A DNA stretch of 64,000 bases from an uncultured Phascolarctobacterium sp. (GTDB taxonomy: Bacteria > Bacillota > Negativicutes > Acidaminococcales > Acidaminococcaceae). Each line of letters starts with the position of its first letter. Position 1 is the first letter of the stretch. Made by a program: the position numbers and the translations under genes. Positions 1-7,432 of this stretch are shown here, piece after piece. The stretch covers positions 1 to 64,000 of the forward strand of contig URXU01000008.1 of assembly GCA_900552005.1 (NCBI GenBank). The letters run 5' to 3'. The notes under the pieces were generated by a model. That model saw nothing but the letters and a program-made list of their open reading frames with translations, did not search any database and was not told where the DNA came from.

Positions 1-43
1 CATAACCTTTTTCTGCATTAAACCATTTTACTTTGCCAGTCAT
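1..43 (-). CDS. Cold-shock protein, N-terminal fragment
   Basis: Reading leftward from an ATG at 43, the sequence gives MTGKVKWFNAEKGY, the classic start of CspA-family cold-shock proteins (RNA chaperones, RNP1 region next). The rest lies outside the window. A strong AGGAGG ribosome site sits 7-8 bases upstream, and a good promoter is at 104-132. The family call is firm even from 14 residues because this opening is highly conserved; which paralogue it is cannot be told. Confidence 0.85.
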   Translation of the reverse strand, partial: MTGKVKWFNAEKGY

Positions 44-103
44 ATTTCTGGGCCTCCTAAAAATAAAACTTGAACTGCTACTTTAGGCATGTTCACTTTG
101 CTT

Positions 104-132
104 ATTATATCCTATAACCATTATAAAAGCAA
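104..132 (-). promoter_or_regulatory. Promoter of the cold-shock gene
   Basis: On the minus strand TTGCTT (127-132), a 17-base spacer and TATAAT (104-109) form a sigma-A type promoter. It leaves a leader of about 55 bases before the ATG at 43; long leaders are usual for csp mRNAs. Confidence 0.6.
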
Positions 133-159
133 TGAATTTTCATAATCTTTCAAAATCAG

Positions 160-414
160 TCATTTAGGAGTCTGTTGAAGGCACAAAAGTAATTTTTCAC
201 TGCGTTTCAGCTTCTTAATGGCGCATTCTCGTTTTAAGGCGCTTACTTTATCAGGCAATTCTTCACTGTAGACAAGTTCCAGCGGCCCGCGGCCACGAGT
301 ATACTTAGCTCCCTTTCCCTGTCTGTGCATAGCCAGACGATGCTGCAAATCATCCGTCCAACCCGTATATAAGCTGCCGTCACCACAACGCAGCATATAA
401 ACAAATGCAGACAA
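160..414 (-). CDS. GIY-YIG domain protein (UPF0213/YhbQ type)
   Basis: This 84-residue protein is one small GIY-YIG nuclease-fold domain, with FVYMLRC near the start and SLYTGWT after it, followed by the usual basic stretch and the conserved Glu-Cys-Ala-Ile-Lys-Lys-Leu segment. Members of this family are stand-alone single-domain proteins; their cellular role is not settled, although nuclease activity on DNA has been suggested. The start is a TTG at 414, abutting the TAA of the cyclophilin gene (stop 415-417), with a GAGG site inside that gene's end. The only in-frame ATG, at codon 7, would cut into the first beta strand. It is co-transcribed with the upstream cyclophilin. Confidence 0.8.
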   Translation of the reverse strand: MSAFVYMLRCGDGSLYTGWTDDLQHRLAMHRQGKGAKYTRGRGPLELVYSEELPDKVSALKRECAIKKLKRSEKLLLCLQQTPK

Positions 415-885
415 TTATTTTACAACCTCAACTTTTTCCATCACAACCGGATCTTTCGGGCGATCGCGAAAATCAGTGGGAACAGCGCCAATCAGACGAA
501 CAACGTTCATACCTTCCACAATACGTCCAAAGATGGCATGATGTCCGTTCAGCCACGGAGTAGGTGCCAAAGTAATGAAGAACTGGCTGCCGCCGGTATT
601 GGGGCCTGCATTAGCCATTGACAGAATGCCTTCATCATCATGTTTCAGGCCCTCGCCAAATTCATCTTTAATCTGATAGCCGGGTCCGCCCATACCAGTG
701 CCGGTAGGATCGCCGCCCTGAATCATAAAGTCTTCAATAACTCTATGAAAGATAATACCGTCATAGAATCCCTTTTCCGTAAGTTCAATAAAATTTTTAG
801 TAGTCAGCGGAGCTTTATCTTCAAACATTTCCGCAATAAATACGCCTTTATTGGTGGTAAATTTAATTTTTCTGTTTTCACTCAT
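415..885 (-). CDS. Peptidyl-prolyl cis-trans isomerase, cyclophilin type
   Basis: The 156-residue protein is a complete single-domain cyclophilin that catalyses proline cis-trans isomerisation in protein folding. It shows the catalytic FHRV (Arg48), QGGDPTGTG (56-64), TGGSQFFIT (97-105) and [10 protein letters not shown] (111-120), the last replacing the more usual WLDGKH form. No signal peptide is present, so it is cytoplasmic. The ATG at 885 has a strong AGGAGG site. The gene runs directly into the GIY-YIG gene without spacing. Confidence 0.95.
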   Translation of the reverse strand: MSENRKIKFTTNKGVFIAEMFEDKAPLTTKNFIELTEKGFYDGIIFHRVIEDFMIQGGDPTGTGMGGPGYQIKDEFGEGLKHDDEGILSMANAGPNTGGSQFFITLAPTPWLNGHHAIFGRIVEGMNVVRLIGAVPTDFRDRPKDPVVMEKVEVVK

Positions 886-921
886 TGTTCAAAACCTCCT
901 GAAGTATATAGCGGCCTTTAA

Positions 922-1800
922 TCAGCCGATTTTTTTCTGCAGCAAATCAGCAAAAAGATAACAACCGCAGCCAATAGCCGCCATAAAAGCCGGCAGCATT
1001 GCCAACGCCTGTGCATCTCCATGGAAATACGGCAGGAAGAAACCTAAAAGCAGAAATACACCTTGCGTAACCTGCAGTCTTTTCGGGCTAATGCGTTTGC
1101 CACTTTTGTCGCCCTTAAACTGAGTAAAGGTTGCCACACGGATTTCCGGCAAAAAGATAATAAAAGTAAAGCACATAATGTAAACATAAATTACCGACAA
1201 GGTAGGCGTACCGCTGGAATAATTGGCTACGGTAGCGCCGGCCATGGAAATACCCGCCAGATACAGGCTGCGGAAATAACCGCCGGTAATCTGGCTTTCC
1301 AAAGCATATACGGCGCCGGTAAGCAAAGGATACAGCCAGGCGCCGTCAATGCCCAGCCAAATGGCAGAACCGATAATAATTATATTATCACCAATGCGGT
1401 GACGGTCACCGGAAGTTCTGTTAAGCATACGCAATACAAACAGCAGCCACAGCATTACCAAAATATTGCCCTCGCCCAGATACAGCGAGGCAATAATAGT
1501 CAGACCGCCGCCCACAATACCGCCAAGCTTGCGGTCAGGATCAAGCTCCTGCGCAATCATAAATGAAAATAAAAAGCCAAGGGCCACGCCAATACCGGAC
1601 ATGGAAGCATCATAAGAACTCATGCCCGTCATAGATTTCCAGATAGTTACGGCTACTGCCGATAAAATAGTGCAAAGCATGGCTACCCGTGTCACACCGT
1701 CATACAGATCAATGGGCCGACCCAGTCCTAAAAACTGACTGGCCCCATTTAACTTGGGCTGAGGTTGATCACCAGCATATTTATTACCTTTTTTTGACAT
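922..1800 (-). CDS. Unknown multi-pass membrane protein
   Basis: I do not recognise this 292-residue protein. After a polar N-terminus of about 35 residues there are roughly eight to nine hydrophobic segments, some rich in glycine (for example GGIVGGGLTIIASLYLG), separated by short charged loops such as DPDRK and RTSGDRHRIGD. A cytoplasmic-looking basic loop (KGDKSGKRISPKR) precedes the last two segments. It has no signal peptide or known motif. The ATG at 1800 has AAGGGA upstream. It lies 36 bases upstream of the cyclophilin gene on the same strand, so co-transcription is possible. Confidence 0.6.
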   Translation of the reverse strand: MSKKGNKYAGDQPQPKLNGASQFLGLGRPIDLYDGVTRVAMLCTILSAVAVTIWKSMTGMSSYDASMSGIGVALGFLFSFMIAQELDPDRKLGGIVGGGLTIIASLYLGEGNILVMLWLLFVLRMLNRTSGDRHRIGDNIIIIGSAIWLGIDGAWLYPLLTGAVYALESQITGGYFRSLYLAGISMAGATVANYSSGTPTLSVIYVYIMCFTFIIFLPEIRVATFTQFKGDKSGKRISPKRLQVTQGVFLLLGFFLPYFHGDAQALAMLPAFMAAIGCGCYLFADLLQKKIG

Positions 1801-1844
1801 ATCATCATCCCTTATTCAAATATTTATTACCTTTCATTATATCA

Positions 1845-1873
1845 TAAAAAACAGGCGGCATACACCGCCTGTT
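1845..1873 (-). terminator. Intrinsic terminator after the M20 peptidase gene
   Basis: On the minus strand AACAGGCGG and CCGCCTGTT form a 9-bp stem with a 6-base loop, followed by six T. It lies just past the stop of the peptidase gene at 1879. Confidence 0.85.
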
Positions 1874-1878
1874 AAGCG

Positions 1879-3105
1879 TTAAAATACTTTTGTCAGTTCC
1901 GCAAGTGTCAGAGCAAAAGCTGCTGTACGCGGCACAGCCGTTTTTAAATCAACAGATTCATGGTCCGTGTGCTCATCATAATTTTCTACACCCAAGGCGT
2001 CCAGCGTCGGAATAAATTTGGCTGTTCTGTTGCCGTCCGTCAGACCGCCGGCAACCCATTCGGATACTTCACCGCCGAATTCTTCCTTGACGATATTTTT
2101 ATAAATATCTACCATTTTCTGCACCTGAGCCGTCTTTTCCATAGGTCCGGTAACAATGCCGCCGCTTACTTTAACGCTGGTACCGGCAATGACAATTTTA
2201 TTTTCCAGTGCTTTTACTGCAGCGTCAAGCCGCTGCTGCTCGGCAATGGAAAAGCAGCGGATATTAACCTCGCAGAAGGCATCTGCAGGTATAACACTAA
2301 TTTTATCGTTGCTGGAGCCAATAACGCCCACATTAACTGTATTTGGCGGAATAAACTGTCCGGCATCTACAATGCCACGGGCTTTTAAAGCCTCCGCAGT
2401 AAAATCCTGCGGTTTTCCGGGCATGGGACTGGCCAGTTTATGCAGCTCAGTAATGGTATAAGCCAGTTGGTGAATAGCATTTGCACAGTGCTGCGAAGCA
2501 TTGCCATGATGCCCGCCGATGCCGGTTACTTCAATACGATATTTGGCATTGCCCTTTCTCTGGGTTACAATGCCCCAGTCAGGACGGGCCACATCCATGA
2601 TAATGGCAAAATCAGACTGCTGAGAAAGTTCTGCCACAATGTCTTCTGCAGTTTTGGAACCGCCCTCTTCTTCACCGTTAGTATAATAAATTATTTCTTT
2701 AAAATCATCAAAGCCTGCAGCCTTCAAGGCCTGCAAACCATAAATAACTTCTACTACCGTGGCCTTATCGTCGCCGACGCCGGGACCCCAGGCAAAACCG
2801 TTTTCATCTACGCGGAAGGGGCGCTTAGCCGCTTCGCCGCGATTAAATACCGTATCCACATGAGCCACTAATAGCACGGTAAGTTTACCTTTGCCGGAAA
2901 GTCTTGAAATCAGATGGCAGGCCCGCTCATTATAGCGAAACTCGGTAACCGCTCCCAAGGCTTCCATTTTTTCCGCTACAAATTTATTGGCAGCCTCAGT
3001 TCCTTCCCGATCACCATTGCCGGAATCAATATTAGTCAGTATTTCCAGATCTTTTACGTAATCAGCATAATGCTCATTCAAATAATTTTTAATAAATTCT
3101 CGCAT
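1879..3105 (-). CDS. M20 family metallopeptidase (carboxypeptidase G2-like)
   Basis: This 408-residue protein is a full M20 zinc peptidase. Metal-site and catalytic motifs are visible: AHVDTVF (His82, Asp84), GPGVGDDKA (about 108-115), TNGEEEGGS with the catalytic Glu pair at 145-146, and the late His in HTDHES. The dimerisation domain occupies the middle (about 185-300). The closest family type is glutamate carboxypeptidase/CPG2 or peptidase T-like; the substrate (peptide, folate-type or acylated amino acid) cannot be read from sequence. There is no signal peptide, so it is cytoplasmic. An AAGGGAG site precedes the ATG at 3105. Confidence 0.88.
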   Translation of the reverse strand: MREFIKNYLNEHYADYVKDLEILTNIDSGNGDREGTEAANKFVAEKMEALGAVTEFRYNERACHLISRLSGKGKLTVLLVAHVDTVFNRGEAAKRPFRVDENGFAWGPGVGDDKATVVEVIYGLQALKAAGFDDFKEIIYYTNGEEEGGSKTAEDIVAELSQQSDFAIIMDVARPDWGIVTQRKGNAKYRIEVTGIGGHHGNASQHCANAIHQLAYTITELHKLASPMPGKPQDFTAEALKARGIVDAGQFIPPNTVNVGVIGSSNDKISVIPADAFCEVNIRCFSIAEQQRLDAAVKALENKIVIAGTSVKVSGGIVTGPMEKTAQVQKMVDIYKNIVKEEFGGEVSEWVAGGLTDGNRTAKFIPTLDALGVENYDEHTDHESVDLKTAVPRTAAFALTLAELTKVF

Positions 3106-3216
3106 GCGGCAATCTCCCTTCGTCAGCCTAAATTGCTGTTACAGAATATTTTATAATTCTGCCTGCGAAGTGTTTTTTCCTGCTGCCGCCGATAATGTAA
3201 TTATTTTCAGTAATAA

Positions 3217-4896
3217 TTATCTTTCTGCCCGATTAATAGCGCAGATAATACCAAGCAGCGCCGCCACGTTAATATTATGATGAATACCGGCGCCAAAAAT
3301 ATGGCCGCCGTCCGGTTTCTTTAATTCAATATAGCAGATGCCAAGCGCGTCGCTGCCGCGGGAAATCGCATGTTCATGGTAATTGACAAATTCATATCCG
3401 GCAATTCCCACGCCTGCCAATGCCTGGAAGAAAGAGTCGATAGGTCCATTGCCGATACCCACGATATTTTTCTCGCCTTCAGGAGTCTTGAGCAATCCTT
3501 CAAAACGGCTGTGAACACTGCCATCAGCGTCGTTCAACTCCGTAAACCGATGACGCAGCAAAGTATATTTACCGGTAAATTCCAGATACTCCTTCTGGAA
3601 AAGTTCGACAATCTGTTCGCTGCTCAGCTCGTCACCATAATGGTCGGCGGCTGTCTTGACGATATTGCCAAATTCCGGATGCATCTCTTTCGGCAGATTG
3701 TAACCTACTGCATGCTGCAATACATAAGCAGCGCCGCCTTTACCGGACTGACTGTTGATGCGGATAACCGGTTCATATTCTCTGTGCAAATCGGCGGGAT
3801 TAATGGGCAGATAAGGTACTTCCCAAAAATCAGTACCGCTGTGTTCCATATATTCATAACCTTTTCTGATAGCATCCTGATGGGAGCCGGAAAAAGCTGT
3901 AAAGGCCAATTCACCGGCATATGGCTGGCGTTCAGGCACTTTCATTCTGGTGCATGCTTCATAAATCTTCTTAAGCTCCAGAATATTGGAAAAATCAAGC
4001 TGTGGATCAACACCCTGAGTAAACATATTCAACGCTACGGTAACAATATCAAGGTTACCGGTGCGTTCACCATTGCCGAACAAGGTTCCTTCAATGCGCT
4101 CCGCCCCTGCCAGCAAAGCCAGTTCCGCCGAGGCTACGCCGGTGCCGCGGTCATTATGCGGATGAATGCTGATAATGGCTGCTTCACGATTATGCAGATG
4201 ACGGCAGAAATACTCAATCTGATCCGCATAAGTATTGGGCGTGGACATTTCCACAGTAGAGGGCAGATTTAAAATAATCGGTTTCTCCTTGGTTGCTCCC
4301 ATAGCCTCCATGACTGCTTCACAAATTTCTACCGCGAAATCAATTTCCGTGCCGGTAAAGCTTTCCGGGGAATATTCATATCTGATATTCATGTTACTGC
4401 GGGCTTCTTCTTCCTCCGTCAGCTGCCTGATAAGACGCGCACCTTGAACGGCAATATCAATAATACCCTGCATATCTTTGCCAAATACCACTTTGCGCTG
4501 CAAGGTTGAAGTGGAATTATAAAAATGAATAATAACATTTTTAGCACCGCGTACGGCGTCAAAGGTTTTGCAAATCAGCTCTTCTCTGGCCTGAACCAGC
4601 ACCTGAATAGTTACATCGTCAGGAATATGACCATCTTCAATCAAAGTACGCAAAATTTCATATTCAGTTTCCGAGGCGGAAGGAAAACCTACTTCGATTT
4701 CCTTAAATCCGCAGTCCACCAGTGTATGGAAAAATTTCAGCTTTTCTTCAATGCCCATGGGCGTAACCAATGCCTGATTGCCGTCACGCAAATCGACACT
4801 GCACCAAACCGGCGCTGTACTTATCACTTTGTCAGGCCATTGACGGTCCGGCAGTTTCACAGGATTAAACGGAACATATTTCTTAGCGACTTTCAT
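3217..4896 (-). CDS. leuA: 2-isopropylmalate synthase (LeuA2 type)
   Basis: This enzyme condenses acetyl-CoA with 2-oxoisovalerate, the first committed step of leucine synthesis. The 559-residue protein has the DRE-TIM start motif DLRDGNQAL (35-43), the metal-binding HPHNDRGTG in the barrel and a C-terminal LeuA allosteric domain (about 430-559). Its length and its KYVPF...PDRQWP N-terminus mark the long fungal/actinobacterial-type form rather than the 510-residue enterobacterial form. The start is the ATG at 4896, preceded by GGGAGG; a longer frame to 4938 would run into the leader terminator. It stands alone behind a leucine T-box, so other leu genes must lie elsewhere. Confidence 0.95.
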   Translation of the reverse strand: MKVAKKYVPFNPVKLPDRQWPDKVISTAPVWCSVDLRDGNQALVTPMGIEEKLKFFHTLVDCGFKEIEVGFPSASETEYEILRTLIEDGHIPDDVTIQVLVQAREELICKTFDAVRGAKNVIIHFYNSTSTLQRKVVFGKDMQGIIDIAVQGARLIRQLTEEEEARSNMNIRYEYSPESFTGTEIDFAVEICEAVMEAMGATKEKPIILNLPSTVEMSTPNTYADQIEYFCRHLHNREAAIISIHPHNDRGTGVASAELALLAGAERIEGTLFGNGERTGNLDIVTVALNMFTQGVDPQLDFSNILELKKIYEACTRMKVPERQPYAGELAFTAFSGSHQDAIRKGYEYMEHSGTDFWEVPYLPINPADLHREYEPVIRINSQSGKGGAAYVLQHAVGYNLPKEMHPEFGNIVKTAADHYGDELSSEQIVELFQKEYLEFTGKYTLLRHRFTELNDADGSVHSRFEGLLKTPEGEKNIVGIGNGPIDSFFQALAGVGIAGYEFVNYHEHAISRGSDALGICYIELKKPDGGHIFGAGIHHNINVAALLGIICAINRAER

Positions 4897-4921
4897 AAGC
4901 ATCCTCCCAGTTTTGGGGCAA

Positions 4922-5182
4922 TAAAAAACCCGCCCCATATTTTTACATATTAGGGGCGGGGAATGATTCCACGCTGTACCACCCTATTTCAGTTATCATT
5001 CAGCTGATAACCCTCTCAACCTCCAACAAGGCTTAAGCCGTTAACGCTGCCATGCGTTCTGCCCTACTTATCAGGCAGACAACTCCGGGATGAGTATGCA
5101 TATGTACCTATGCATCGCTTTTCACCAGCCAGCGACTCTCTTAAGCCTTCAGTACATATCTTCTTCCCATCAATGTCTTTAA
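4922..5182 (-). promoter_or_regulatory. T-box riboswitch, leucine type (CUC specifier)
   Basis: The leuA leader is a T-box that senses uncharged tRNA-Leu and controls termination. The conserved T-box sequence AGGGTGGTACAGCG lies at 4985-4972 on the minus strand; its UGGU pairs with the ACCA end of tRNA. Upstream are the AGAGAG and GGTGAAAAGCGA elements of stem I, and the likely specifier CTC (5094-5092) in the context ATACTCATCC before CCGGAG. A GC-rich terminator hairpin (arms CCCGCCCC and GGGGCGGG, 4929-4960) with six T follows just before the leuA ribosome site. The specifier fits the downstream gene. Confidence 0.93.
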
Positions 5183-5212
5183 GGTGTCAATATTTAATTG
5201 ATGATGTATATT

Positions 5213-5242
5213 ATTATACAACAAAGGTGTAAATTACGTCAA
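5213..5242 (-). promoter_or_regulatory. Promoter of the leuA T-box transcript
   Basis: On the minus strand TTGACG (5237-5242), an 18-base spacer and TATAAT (5213-5218) lie upstream of the T-box leader, predicting a start near 5206. Confidence 0.65.
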
Positions 5243-5315
5243 ATATTATTTTTATATTATTCAAAACTGTAAAGCACTCAACGTGTTTTTGAATTTTATC
5301 AACTACAGTGCCATT

Positions 5316-6068
5316 TTAAGAAAAACATTCCACTGCCCGTGGCTGCTGAAAATTTGCCTCCAGCCATGCACTGATTTTGCCAGCGTTAAAGGTTCTGGCG
5401 CCTGTCCGGCAATAACGCACGCAGCGCATACAGCTTATGCAAAGTTTGGCATCGCAGTCCATGGTTACGGCATCAATTGCTCCTGTCGGGCATAAAGCTG
5501 CGCAGGTACCGCACATTGTGCATTTTTCTTCGGCAAAAGTTTTCGGTACGGGAATGGGTTCTTTAATTAAAGGCTCAGGATTACCCGGCAAAGAAAGTTC
5601 AGCCCATTGACCGCTTTGCAGTTTATGCTTAATCTTCTCCGCAAAGTTTCGAAGTATTTTCTGATCTTCAGCATCAGGTCTATTTTGCCCCAATTTTTCC
5701 GAAAAAATATGTGGAATAACCACAGCTGCAGCTCCGATAACTTTAAATCCCTGCTTTTCCAACAGCCTCTGCAGCTGCGCCAGCGTATCGTCATAATGAC
5801 GGTTGCCGTAGCAGGCTAACAGCACGCAGGGCGTGCCATTGCCGTGCAGATTGCTCCACAATCCCTGAACCTGCGGCAGCTGTCCGGCATAAACCGGGCT
5901 GGCCGCTATCAACAGTTCGTCAGCAGCAAATTCAATTTTCTGTTCTCGCTGTCTGGGCAGAGTATTATCTGTCAGCACAGCATTATCAAAGGCGGCAGCC
6001 AGCATTTGCACCGCTTTTTTGGTACCGCCGGTGGGGCTGAAATAAACGGCTGTTACTTTATATTGCAT
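5316..6068 (-). CDS. EFR1-type flavodoxin-ferredoxin fusion protein
   Basis: The 250-residue protein joins an N-terminal flavodoxin-like FMN domain (about 1-160; FSPTGGTKKAV is the phosphate loop, SPVYAG follows) to a C-terminal pair of 4Fe-4S clusters. The two motifs are CTMCGTCAALCP and CISCMRCVRYC. This architecture is the EFR1 family of anaerobes, presumed to be a soluble electron carrier; the partner is unknown. The ATG lies inside the end of the upstream CBS-domain gene (11-base overlap), so the two are translationally linked, with AGGAAAGGA upstream. Confidence 0.88.
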   Translation of the reverse strand: MQYKVTAVYFSPTGGTKKAVQMLAAAFDNAVLTDNTLPRQREQKIEFAADELLIAASPVYAGQLPQVQGLWSNLHGNGTPCVLLACYGNRHYDDTLAQLQRLLEKQGFKVIGAAAVVIPHIFSEKLGQNRPDAEDQKILRNFAEKIKHKLQSGQWAELSLPGNPEPLIKEPIPVPKTFAEEKCTMCGTCAALCPTGAIDAVTMDCDAKLCISCMRCVRYCRTGARTFNAGKISAWLEANFQQPRAVECFS

Positions 6069-7395
6069 TGTCCTGTTCCTTTCCTGAAGCCGTGCGGGTA
6101 ATCAAAACCTTATCCACTCTTGCTCCATCCATATCCACAATCTCAATCTGCAGCCCGGCGCAGCTTACTTTTTCACCGGCTTGAGGAATATAACCCAGAA
6201 TTGCTACTACCAGACCGCCCACAGTATTATATGCTTCCTTAGTATGCTCTACCTGATTTTCATCAAGAGAGAAATATTCAATAAAATCATTAATGGACAA
6301 TAAGCCATCAACTAACCAGCTGCCGTCATCACGCACTGTAATCTGCGGTTCATTATTCTCATCAGCTGAAGGCACATCTCCCAAAAGATGCTCCACCACG
6401 TCTCTTAAGGTTACCATACCCGCCAGAGAACCAAACTCATCTACCACCAGGGCAACTCTGATACGTTCCTTTTTAAACATGTTCAGCAGATTCTGCGTAC
6501 GCATGCTTTCCGGAACATATAAAGGCTGCTGCACCGCTGCCCGTAAAGATATTTCAGGCTGTTTCAGCTTCTGCAGCAAAAAATGCTTAGTATAGGCAAT
6601 GCCCAGAACGTGATCCAGATCATCATCAGCCACCACAAAACAGGAATATCTTTTTTCAGCAATCTGCGCCAAATGCGTAATGCTGTTTTCCTTGACATCC
6701 AGCCAGCTAATCTGTGTACGTGGCGTCATAATCTCTCTGACCCGCAAATCATCAAGCTCAAAAGCATTTTCAATAATCTTCTGTTCATCAGCATTAAATA
6801 CGCCGCTGGCCGTTCCCTCTTTAATCAGCAGCTTTACTTCATCTTCCGTTACCGGCGGTTCCTTGCTGACCTTGTTCGTTCCCATAACCTGCAGCAAGTA
6901 CTTGGTAGAATAGCTTAGGAGCAGTGTCAGCGGACGAAATACTTTAATCAAAACCTTGATAAGACCGGCAAAAGCAACAACCAGTTTTTCCGGAGCATTA
7001 ATAGCAATGCGTTTAGGAATAAGCTCTCCCAAAATAATGCTCAAATAAGTAACAACTGCCACAACCAGTCCGTACGCCAAAGGTCCGGCATATTTATCAA
7101 GCAGCGGCAGATGCTGAAAAACAATAGCCAGCGGCGCTGCCAAAGCCGCGCCACTGTAAACGCCGGTGCCGATGCCCACCAAGGTTATGCCAATCTGCAC
7201 AGTTGATAAAAATTCCGTTGGTTCTTCAACTAACGTCAAGATATACCCGGCCTGCTTATTGCCGTTCGTCTGCATTTGTTCCAATCTGGTTTTACGCGAA
7301 GACACCAGCGCCATTTCCAGCATGGATAAAACACCGTTAGCGGCTATCAGCAAAAAAACTACAAGCAGTTCTTCAAGATACGCGAAAGGGTCCAT
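6058..7395 (-). CDS. CNNM/HlyC-CorC family membrane protein with CBS domains
   Basis: The 445-residue protein has an N-terminal DUF21/CNNM membrane domain (about 1-200, four hydrophobic segments including LGELIPKRIAIN), a pair of CBS domains (about 215-345, starting near IMTPRTQI and containing VVDEFGSLAGMVTLRD) and a C-terminal CorC/HlyC transporter-associated domain ending near VEIVDMDGARVDKVLI. The family is linked to magnesium/cobalt efflux or membrane-ion homeostasis; the older name haemolysin is not supported functionally. It overlaps the downstream EFR1 gene and lies just downstream of a Ca2+ ATPase gene. Confidence 0.9.
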   Translation of the reverse strand: MDPFAYLEELLVVFLLIAANGVLSMLEMALVSSRKTRLEQMQTNGNKQAGYILTLVEEPTEFLSTVQIGITLVGIGTGVYSGAALAAPLAIVFQHLPLLDKYAGPLAYGLVVAVVTYLSIILGELIPKRIAINAPEKLVVAFAGLIKVLIKVFRPLTLLLSYSTKYLLQVMGTNKVSKEPPVTEDEVKLLIKEGTASGVFNADEQKIIENAFELDDLRVREIMTPRTQISWLDVKENSITHLAQIAEKRYSCFVVADDDLDHVLGIAYTKHFLLQKLKQPEISLRAAVQQPLYVPESMRTQNLLNMFKKERIRVALVVDEFGSLAGMVTLRDVVEHLLGDVPSADENNEPQITVRDDGSWLVDGLLSINDFIEYFSLDENQVEHTKEAYNTVGGLVVAILGYIPQAGEKVSCAGLQIEIVDMDGARVDKVLITRTASGKEQDNAI

Positions 7396-7432
7396 ATAAT
7401 CACGCTCACTTTATGCAAAATTTATTAATCCT

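Noticed and set aside
3370..4272. Long open frame (300 codons) on the plus strand across leuA
   Set aside because: It is antisense to conserved leuA sequence, has no family resemblance and no ribosome site.
4897..4938. Longer leuA start
   Set aside because: It runs through the T-box terminator hairpin; the ATG at 4896 has a strong ribosome site.
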